Below, piece after piece: positions 5,758 through 10,465 of a stretch of 10,465 nucleotides of DNA (position 1 is the first letter of the stretch; the number at the start of each line of letters is the position of its first letter). Where the stretch lies: contig CAUJGI010000361.1 of the NCBI GenBank assembly GCA_963169155.1, forward strand, positions 1 through 10,465. Direction: 5' to 3'. The translations under genes were made by a program, and so were the position numbers. The notes below the pieces were generated by a model. It did no database searches. It saw nothing but the letters and a program-made list of their open reading frames with translations, and was not told where the DNA came from. Origin of the DNA: Chloroflexota bacterium (GTDB lineage Bacteria > Chloroflexota > Anaerolineae > Promineifilales > Promineifilaceae).

Positions 5758-6977
5758 TGGGCTTGTACCCTGCCATTGCCGATCTGGCTCGATGGCGCAA
5801 TGTACTAAAGCAACAAAAGATCGCCAACGCACAGCGCTGGCTGAATATACTTGAAACCTGCCCAGATCCAGTTTCTCTCGTTCATGAGGACTATGACAAC
5901 TTTCTAAGAGCACTAGAAACCACTCTTCAAGCAACTGACACTTTTGATATAGCTTATAGATTAGGGCAGATTTTATACCCCGTTATTTTTGGTTATGCAG
6001 ACTGGGATCGCTGGCTCGTCTACTTAAGACAGACACTCCATACCAGCCGCCTGTTAAAAAAGAAAAATGAAGAAGCACGCCTGTTGGAACAAATCGGAGA
6101 CCTTCTTTATCACAAAGGGAACCTTGAAGATGCAGAAAAAAGCTATCAAAACGCAAGTCAAAGCTATAAAGAAGTAGATAACCGGACTGGCTATTACAGA
6201 ACGTTAGCCATGCTTGCATCTTTAAAAGATATTCAAGGTAAAGTTGAGGAAGGAATTCAGCTGTGCCAAACAGCATTAGCTTTAGCTGAACAGTCTCGAG
6301 ACGAGCTGGCTTTAGCCAATGCAAACTTGAATTTATCTAATATTTATCGCAGAACCCGAGAATGGGACAAAGCCTTGGAATCAGCCCAGTCTGCGTACTC
6401 AATATACAGCAGATTAGGTTTGTCAACCTTCCTTACCAAAGCTTCTATTACACTTATTGCAATTTGGGCTGAGTCTGGTGAGTGGGGGAAAATTGACCAG
6501 TTGTCCAGAGAGTTAATGGGTGTGCTGAACAGTTCTGGGGACGTGCATAATTTAAGCCAATTAAAGAACAACCTGGGCATCCTGGCGTTTAGCCAGGGAA
6601 ACTATAACATGGCCGAGGCCGCCTGGCAGGAAGCGCTGCAGCTGCATTCGCAAATTCAGGAGCCAACCGAGCTGGCCGGTATTTACAACAATTTGGGGAT
6701 GGTTTACACCCAGCTGGAAGAGTGGGAAACGGCCGAAGAAATGCTCCTCAAAGCCGTTACCGCGTATCGCCGGTTTGGCGACATCTTTAACTGGGCCAAT
6801 TCTCTGGACAACCTGGCCGATTTGTACGAGGCCCGCAGCCAAACGGCCGAATTTCAACATACTTTGCAGGAAGCCATAGCCGGTTTGCAGGTGCTTAAAG
6901 AAACACCCCATGCCGTTGAACTGCTCAACTACATGAACCAACGACTCACTTCAGCTGGTCCTTCCCCCTCAAATTAA
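5757..6977 (+). CDS. TPR-repeat protein, translationally coupled sensor partner of the STAND NTPase
   Basis: 406 residues. After an N-terminal helical region (1-103) come about seven tetratricopeptide units spaced by 40 residues (roughly from 105, 145, 185, 225, 265, 305 and 345). Clear ones are EQIGDLLYHKGNLEDAEKSYQ, LNLSNIYRRTREWDKALESAQ, NNLGILAFSQGNYNMAEAAWQ and NNLGMVYTQLEEWETAEEML. This 40-residue spacing is like the TPR sensor halves of STAND regulators such as MalT. ATG 5757-5759 shares its A with the upstream stop codon, and GAGGAGG lies just before it, so the two proteins are probably made in equal amounts and act as a complex. Base composition changes inside the gene: the row starting 6121 has 20 of 60 G+C, the row starting 6601 has 35 of 60. 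The last three or so TPR units therefore look like the host genome and the earlier ones do not. Its ligand is unknown. Confidence 0.92.
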   Translation: MGLYPAIADLARWRNVLKQQKIANAQRWLNILETCPDPVSLVHEDYDNFLRALETTLQATDTFDIAYRLGQILYPVIFGYADWDRWLVYLRQTLHTSRLLKKKNEEARLLEQIGDLLYHKGNLEDAEKSYQNASQSYKEVDNRTGYYRTLAMLASLKDIQGKVEEGIQLCQTALALAEQSRDELALANANLNLSNIYRRTREWDKALESAQSAYSIYSRLGLSTFLTKASITLIAIWAESGEWGKIDQLSRELMGVLNSSGDVHNLSQLKNNLGILAFSQGNYNMAEAAWQEALQLHSQIQEPTELAGIYNNLGMVYTQLEEWETAEEMLLKAVTAYRRFGDIFNWANSLDNLADLYEARSQTAEFQHTLQEAIAGLQVLKETPHAVELLNYMNQRLTSAGPSPSN

Positions 6978-7136
6978 CGCCGCAACGGCCGTTTCTTGCC
7001 AGATGTCCCACGCAGTTTATAGCTGCTTTACAGGTGTTTTGCAGTCCTTTCTAAGGGCCACTACAGGTGATTGTGTTACCATGTCCGCAAACTAGTAGTT
7101 GTATCCTTTCAACTGTCTGCACATGTAAAGTTAGAT
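6978..7136. other. Intergenic gap, TPR gene to histidine kinase
   Basis: 159 bases with one ACGGCCGT octamer (6985) and a direct repeat of TACAGGTG at 7029 and 7062, 33 bases apart (about three helical turns). No hairpin terminator after the TPR gene is visible, and no confident promoter. Confidence 0.4.
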
Positions 7137-7928
7137 ATGTCACCAAATTCGCTGCCCCATACTAGCGCTCAGGCACAACAATTAGAAACCATCGGTTTCC
7201 TGGCCACCGGCATTGCCCACGATTTTAGCAACCTTCTTACCAGCATCGTCGGGCAAACGTCCCTGGCGTTGGCCACCTTACCCCAAGACAACATTGCCCG
7301 ACTCCACATCGAAAAAGCCATGCAAGCGGCCGAATTTGCGGCCGAACTTACGCGGCAGCTGCTTACCTATGCCAATTCGCACGACGCGCCGGATGAGCTC
7401 ATTAACCTGAACCAGCTGGTGAATGACAACATCAGCTTGCTCAACACCACGCTGCTTAACGGGGTATCCCTGCAGCTAGATCTTGCCCCCAACATTCCGC
7501 CCATCGAGGCCAAACGGGCTCACATCCAGCAGATTATCATGAACTTGATTATCAACGCAGCGGAATCAATTGAGGACGGCCACGGTATTGTGCTGCTGCG
7601 CACCGGGCTGGAAACGATTCGCGACAGCCAGGCGCGGCACCATTTTGTCAACGGCCGTTCCCTCGCCCCCGGCCCCCACATCTTTCTGCAAGTCACCGAT
7701 ACCGGCTGCGGCATGAGCCAGAAGCAACTGTCGCAGATTTTCTCTCCGTTTTTCACTACCAAACCCGCCGGGCGCGGCCTGGGTCTGGCCACCGTGCTGG
7801 ATGTCGTGAACCTGTATCAGGGCGGCATCACCGTGGACAGCCAGCCAGGGCTGGGCTCCACCTTCTGTGTCTTTTTGCCGCTGCCCACCCACCTCGGGGC
7901 AATGCCCAACATGTCCACCCTGCACTAA
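7137..7928 (+). CDS. Soluble orphan histidine kinase (HisKA + HATPase only)
   Basis: 263 residues, only the catalytic core of a two-component kinase. Seen: the phospho-acceptor H box GIAHDFSNLLTSI with His28, the N box IIMNLIINAAESI (133-145), G1 DTGCGM (188-193), F box FSPFFTTK (202-209) and G2 GRGLGLATV (212-220), ending TFCVFLPLP as in this kinase class. No PAS, GAF, transmembrane or receiver domain is present, and no response regulator gene is adjacent, so its input and partner are unknown. It may act with a partner coded elsewhere or sense through protein contacts. I start at the ATG at 7137, close to the H box as in kinases of this type. An upstream TTG (7071) adds 22 residues without domain character. 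Neither start has a strong ribosome-binding site. Its stop codon is 3 bases from that of the convergent tlyA. Confidence 0.9.
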   Translation: MSPNSLPHTSAQAQQLETIGFLATGIAHDFSNLLTSIVGQTSLALATLPQDNIARLHIEKAMQAAEFAAELTRQLLTYANSHDAPDELINLNQLVNDNISLLNTTLLNGVSLQLDLAPNIPPIEAKRAHIQQIIMNLIINAAESIEDGHGIVLLRTGLETIRDSQARHHFVNGRSLAPGPHIFLQVTDTGCGMSQKQLSQIFSPFFTTKPAGRGLGLATVLDVVNLYQGGITVDSQPGLGSTFCVFLPLPTHLGAMPNMSTLH

Positions 7929-7931
7929 ACG

Positions 7932-8741
7932 CTACGCATCAACCGGACCGTCAGCCGAAGCGATGTGAGATAACACGTCGTCTACGGCCGTTTCCGCCAC
8001 CCCATCCGCCACGCCCACCCTTAGCCAGACCAGGAACTCAATGTTACCATCGGCTCCCGTCACCGAGGAGGCTACCAGCCCTTGCACACCAAAATCATGG
8101 CCACGAAACCAGTGCCACAGCTCTTCCAAAACGGCGCGGTGTACGGCCGTATCCTTCACAATACCACCCCGCCCCACCTGCTTTGGCCCCGCCTCAAACT
8201 GCGGCTTGATCAGCGCCACGATGCTGGCCGTTTCCCCCAGCCACTGCTTCACGACGGGCAAAATCAAGCGCAGGGAGATAAACGAGACGTCAATCGCCAC
8301 AAAATCGACCGGTTCGCCCAGGGTTTCCAGGTAGCGCGCGTTGGTGCGCTCCATCACCACCACCCGCTCATCCTGGCGCAGCGACCAATCCAGCTGGCCA
8401 TACCCCACATCAATGGCGTAGACACGCGCCGCCCCATTTTGCAGCAGGACGTCGGTAAAACCGCCAGTGCAGGCGCCCACATCGGCACAAACTGCACCCA
8501 CCACGTCCAGCTCAAACGCCGCCAGCGCACCAGCCAGCTTAAACCCGCCGCGCCCCACGTAGGGCAGCGCCGCTTTTAGCTCGATGGAGGCTTGGGTGGA
8601 AACGGCCGTTCCCGGCTTATCCACCCGCGCCCCATCCACCAGCACCTCGCCCGCCAGAATAATGCCCTGCGCCTTGGACCGCGTCGCCACCAGACCACGC
8701 GCCACCAGCAGCTTGTCCAGACGTTCCTTATTTTTGGCCAA
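7932..8741 (-). CDS. tlyA: TlyA-family rRNA 2'-O-methyltransferase
   Basis: 269 residues, normal for TlyA. The family methylates the 2'-OH of cytidines in 16S and/or 23S rRNA using S-adenosylmethionine; in mycobacteria this sets capreomycin sensitivity. Seen: an N-terminal S4 RNA-binding domain (RLDKLLVARGLVATRSKAQGIILAGEVLVDG, 7-37), then an FtsJ-like methyltransferase with the SAM-binding ADVGACTGGFTDVLL (86-100). The catalytic K-D-K-E tetrad is visible as Lys68 (GGFKLAG), Asp151 (AIDVSFISL), Lys179 (LIKPQFEAG) and Glu235 (GNIEFLVWL). The length and the S4 domain indicate TlyA rather than RrmJ. The TTG at 8739-8741 is chosen because GAAGGA lies 7 bases upstream and the protein then begins right before the S4 domain. 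It follows the reductase gene by 24 bases and is probably in its operon. It contains three ACGGCCGT octamers. Confidence 0.94.
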   Translation of the reverse strand: MAKNKERLDKLLVARGLVATRSKAQGIILAGEVLVDGARVDKPGTAVSTQASIELKAALPYVGRGGFKLAGALAAFELDVVGAVCADVGACTGGFTDVLLQNGAARVYAIDVGYGQLDWSLRQDERVVVMERTNARYLETLGEPVDFVAIDVSFISLRLILPVVKQWLGETASIVALIKPQFEAGPKQVGRGGIVKDTAVHRAVLEELWHWFRGHDFGVQGLVASSVTGADGNIEFLVWLRVGVADGVAETAVDDVLSHIASADGPVDA

Positions 8742-8765
8742 ATCGTTGTCCTTCGGTTCGAGCAG

Positions 8766-9710
8766 TTACAGGCGACCCGCCCAATCCTGCAAAATATCCG
8801 CCAGCGACTGCTCCAGGCCGATTTGCGGTTCCCAGCCGGTTTGCGCCTGGATTTTGGCATAGCTGCCGTACAGGCAGGGTGTGTCCGACGGCCGCATTCG
8901 CTCCGGATCGCGCTCGACGACCACCTCAATCCCGGCAATCTCAATCAGCTTCTGCAAAACCGTTTCGATTTTCACTGGTTGGCCCGAGCAAATGAGGTAG
9001 GTCTCGCCCGGCTGGCCCTCGGCGGCCAGCAGCTGGTAAGCCCGCACCACGTCGCGCACATCGATGAAGTCGCGCATCGCCTCCAGGTTACCGACCCTGA
9101 GACGATTATCTCGCTGCCCCGCCTTGATTGCCGCCAGCTGGCTGGCAAAATCGGGCACCACAAAGCCCAGCGCCTGGTGCGGCCCGATGTGGTTAAACGG
9201 CCGTGCTTCCACCACAGGCAGCTGGTAACGTTCCCAATAAAGCGGCACCAGCAGCCCCGCCATCCACTTGCTCACGCCGTACGGATGGTTGGGCGCGGGC
9301 GGCGTTTGCTCGGTGATGGGCAGCATTTCGGGCCGGATTTGCCCGTAAATCTCGGCGCTGGAGACAATGAGCACCCGCGGACGGCCGTATTGCACCACCG
9401 CATGCAGCAAATTGGCCGTGCCGACGCTGTTCACCGCCAGGGTAAGCCCCGGCTGCTGCCAGGAGCGCGCCGGATACGCCTGACCGGCCAGGTGGTAAAC
9501 CATGTCGGGCTGGGCCGCGGAGACGGCCGTTGCCAGCGAAGCCGCATCCAGCAAATCCCCGGCGACCAGCGTAAGATTGTCGTCCTGCCGCAGCTGCTGG
9601 TGACTGGTAGCTTCATGCACCAGCGTACAGACGGTATGCCCTGCTGCCAGCAGCTCTTCTACCAGGTGGGAACCGGCAAACCCCGTTGCGCCCGTGATAA
9701 AAATACGCAT
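8766..9710 (-). CDS. rmd: GDP-4-dehydro-6-deoxy-D-mannose reductase (extended SDR)
   Basis: 314 residues. The enzyme reduces GDP-4-keto-6-deoxymannose with NAD(P)H to GDP-D-rhamnose, a donor for cell-surface polysaccharide. Seen: the Rossmann motif GATGFAGSH (7-15), the HLAGQAYPARSW segment (73-84), the active-site Ser in IVSSAEIYG (115-123), the YxxxK pair Tyr144/Lys148, and RPFNHIGPHQALGFVVPDFASQ (170-191), which is the signature I associate with Rmd rather than with epimerases or Gmd. The C-terminal ERDPERMRPSDTP (266-278) also fits Rmd. Gmd, which makes the substrate, is not in the window. Other GDP- or dTDP-sugar reductases of the same subfamily remain possible. ATG 9710 has AAGGA five bases upstream. 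A TATAAT promoter and an inverted repeat lie before it, and tlyA follows on the same strand. Confidence 0.87.
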   Translation of the reverse strand: MRIFITGATGFAGSHLVEELLAAGHTVCTLVHEATSHQQLRQDDNLTLVAGDLLDAASLATAVSAAQPDMVYHLAGQAYPARSWQQPGLTLAVNSVGTANLLHAVVQYGRPRVLIVSSAEIYGQIRPEMLPITEQTPPAPNHPYGVSKWMAGLLVPLYWERYQLPVVEARPFNHIGPHQALGFVVPDFASQLAAIKAGQRDNRLRVGNLEAMRDFIDVRDVVRAYQLLAAEGQPGETYLICSGQPVKIETVLQKLIEIAGIEVVVERDPERMRPSDTPCLYGSYAKIQAQTGWEPQIGLEQSLADILQDWAGRL

Positions 9711-9725
9711 AAAATTCCTTTTGCT

Positions 9726-9757
9726 GCCTGTTAGCTTATTAAACAGGCCACATTATA
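9726..9757 (-). promoter_or_regulatory. rmd promoter -10 box with inverted repeat over the start site
   Basis: TATAAT on the minus strand (complement of 9752-9757). No good -35 box is seen at 17 bases (TTAGCT at 18 is weak). GCCTGTT (9726-9732) and AACAGGC (9742-9748) form a 7-bp inverted repeat that covers the expected transcription start near 9745, which suggests an operator. It ends about 15 bases before the rmd ATG. As an RNA hairpin it lacks a U-tract. Confidence 0.5.
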
Positions 9758-9799
9758 CCTGCCAAACATGTTCAAGCTAAAGCTAATCCGCTTCAGCCT

Positions 9800-9922
9800 G
9801 GTTTTTCAGTAGTCGAACGTTTCAGAGAAAACAGGACGCCGATGAACGCCGATAAACGCGGATTCTTTTATCTGCGTCATCAGCGTTTATCTGCGTCCCA
9901 TTAATTTTTACTACTGAAAACC
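9800..9922. repeat. Nested inverted-repeat element (about 123 bp), MITE-like or dispersed hairpin repeat
   Basis: Outer arms: GGTTTTTCAGTAGT (9800-9813) and ACTACTGAAAACC (9910-9922) are inverted copies differing by one T. Inner arms: 9834-9863 and 9870-9898 are about 30-base imperfect inverted copies with a 6-base loop. Both are built from units of about 10-12 bases of the form GCGTTnATCn. Open reading frames across it give low-complexity 'NADDADKR'-like protein and are not genes. It lies between the divergent rmd and nucleotidyltransferase-like genes. It resembles the 'GATAAACGCGGAT' type of intergenic repeat seen in many environmental bacteria (recalled, not searched). Confidence 0.6.
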
Positions 9923-9943
9923 CTGTCCACTTCAGGTTGCATA

Positions 9944-9973
9944 TTGCCCCCACCAGTGTGAGCAAAGTATAAT
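9944..9973 (+). promoter_or_regulatory. Promoter of the nucleotidyltransferase-like gene, leaderless type
   Basis: TTGCCC (9944-9949), an 18-base spacer and a consensus TATAAT (9968-9973). The ATG at 9981 begins 7 bases after the -10 box, the same distance as at lepA. There is no room for a Shine-Dalgarno sequence in the transcript. Confidence 0.65.
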
Positions 9974-9980
9974 GCGTCCT

Positions 9981-10465
9981 ATGAATCCGGCCCTCAACAC
10001 AATCTCTCAATCGCTGGCCGCCGACTTAGGCCCCCAGCTCGAAGCCGTATTTTTATTTGGCCGCCAGGCAGCGCGGTCACCAAGAACGGCCGTTTCTCCC
10101 GCCAACCTCCTGCTCGTCATCAGCCCAGACGCCAACATGCACACGGTACGCAGCAGTTTCCACCCGCTGTGGCAGCAGCACAAAACAGCCCTCAAGCAGC
10201 CGCCGCTGGTAGCGACAAGACAGGCGCTGCGCCGCCACCTGGAATTTAACCCCCACCTGGCACTGGATATGCTGCAGCACGGCATGCAGCTGGCTGGCCC
10301 GCCGATGCCCACCAATTTCTTCCGCACCCGGGTAAACCCGCACGAACTGTATGCCCACTTTTCGCAGGAGCTGCTCACCGCTTCCGCCGCCCTCAGCCAG
10401 AACAGCAGCCCGGAAGACGATCTGCGGCTTAGCGAATTGGTGCTGCAAATTTGTGCCCGACCAGC
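9981..10465 (+). CDS. Nucleotidyltransferase-like protein, N-terminal part
   Basis: Partial: 161 codons from ATG 9981 stay open to the right edge with no stop. The N-terminus, LAADLGPQLEAVFLFGRQAARSP (residues 12-34) followed about 8 residues later by the hydrophobic strand NLLLVISPDA, has the layout of the nucleotidyltransferase (pol-beta-like) fold, 'hFxFGSxA...Dhnhhhh'. The usual GS is GR here, and the two metal-binding Asp residues are not evident in the strand (NLLLVI), so it may be a degenerate, inactive member. The following region, with LEFNPHLALDMLQHGMQLAGPP and NPHELYAHFSQELLTASAAL, is helical and also fits proteins that pair such a domain with a HEPN-like or helical partner. The start is supported by a TATAAT box 7 bases upstream. 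Opposite-strand reading frames in this region are shadows. Real gene: fairly sure. Family: tentative. Confidence 0.65.
   Translation, partial: MNPALNTISQSLAADLGPQLEAVFLFGRQAARSPRTAVSPANLLLVISPDANMHTVRSSFHPLWQQHKTALKQPPLVATRQALRRHLEFNPHLALDMLQHGMQLAGPPMPTNFFRTRVNPHELYAHFSQELLTASAALSQNSSPEDDLRLSELVLQICARP

Noticed and set aside
7029..7069. TACAGGTG direct repeats as a regulatory site or insertion duplication
   Set aside because: Only two 8-base copies with unrelated sequence between them. This is close to chance level and no promoter is seen to link them to.
7071..7136. TTG at 7071 as the start of the histidine kinase
   Set aside because: The added 22 residues have no domain character, and the AGGTGA sequence abuts the TTG with no spacing. 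The ATG at 7137 fits the family better, although its own ribosome-binding site is weak.
8592..9734. 380-residue plus-strand reading frame
   Set aside because: It is antisense to rmd and the 5' part of tlyA, both of which show full catalytic motifs. Its composition (His, Arg, Gln rich) is that of a shadow frame.
9834..9898. Short repeated units that might be a CRISPR array
   Set aside because: The units are 10-12 bases without spacers of constant length and form one hairpin. No cas genes are present.
9822..10010. 62-residue minus-strand reading frame giving a GTQINADDADKR-type protein
   Set aside because: It is the translation of the nested hairpin repeat at 9800-9922, with no ribosome-binding site, and it overlaps the promoter and start of the gene at 9981.
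10007..10448. Two 123-residue minus-strand reading frames
   Set aside because: They are shadows of the plus-strand gene from 9981, which stays open to the edge, has a good promoter and gives a protein-like sequence.

Overview
The window is bacterial and gene-dense, about 55-60 % GC over most of its length. The gene mix (lepA, a quinone-type pyrD, tlyA, a GDP-deoxyhexose reductase, STAND-ATPase/TPR proteins), the TTG/GTG starts, two genes that look leaderless, and a very over-represented palindromic octamer (ACGGCCGT, 15 exact copies) suggest an environmental Chloroflexota of the Anaerolineae type. That placement is inference from style and protein flavour. No rRNA, tRNA or taxonomic marker was searched.

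Layout. (1) 1-2713, minus strand: lepA, a hairpin terminator, then a TfoX C-terminal-domain gene overlapping the 5' part of pyrD, which runs off the left edge. (2) 2714-2806: a short divergent promoter region. (3) 2807-3304, plus: a small free-standing sulfite-oxidase-fold (molybdopterin-binding) protein, ending on the terminator of the next, opposing gene. (4) 3358-4101, minus: a 60-residue membrane or secreted peptide gene with two cysteines, followed by a DJ-1/PfpI-fold protein that lacks the family's catalytic cysteine. (5) 4345-6977, plus, divergent from the peptide: a STAND (NB-ARC type) NTPase with an N-terminal helix-turn-helix, and a TPR protein whose ATG overlaps the NTPase stop codon (TAATG). 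Together they look like one STAND regulator split into two coupled polypeptides. (6) 7137-7928, plus: a soluble orphan histidine kinase, converging with only 3 bases between stop codons on (7) 9710-7932, minus: a GDP-4-dehydro-6-deoxy-D-mannose reductase gene followed by tlyA. (8) 9711-9980: an intergenic region with a strong promoter, an operator-like inverted repeat and a nested hairpin repeat element. (9) 9981-10465, plus: the 5' part of a nucleotidyltransferase-like gene running off the right edge.

Most of the window is ordinary housekeeping genes. The part that stands out is region 4-5: a low-GC island (individual 60-base rows of 33-42 % GC against about 58-62 % in the flanks), almost free of the genome's signature octamer, holding a divergent pair of units: small exported Cys peptide plus DJ-1-like protein, and split STAND NTPase plus TPR sensor. 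Tandem 11-bp-spaced sequence repeats lie between them. A composition break inside the TPR gene suggests that its last TPR units have a different history from the rest. A peptide signal read by, or controlled by, the STAND/TPR pair is a speculation consistent with this layout. Nothing in the sequence proves it.
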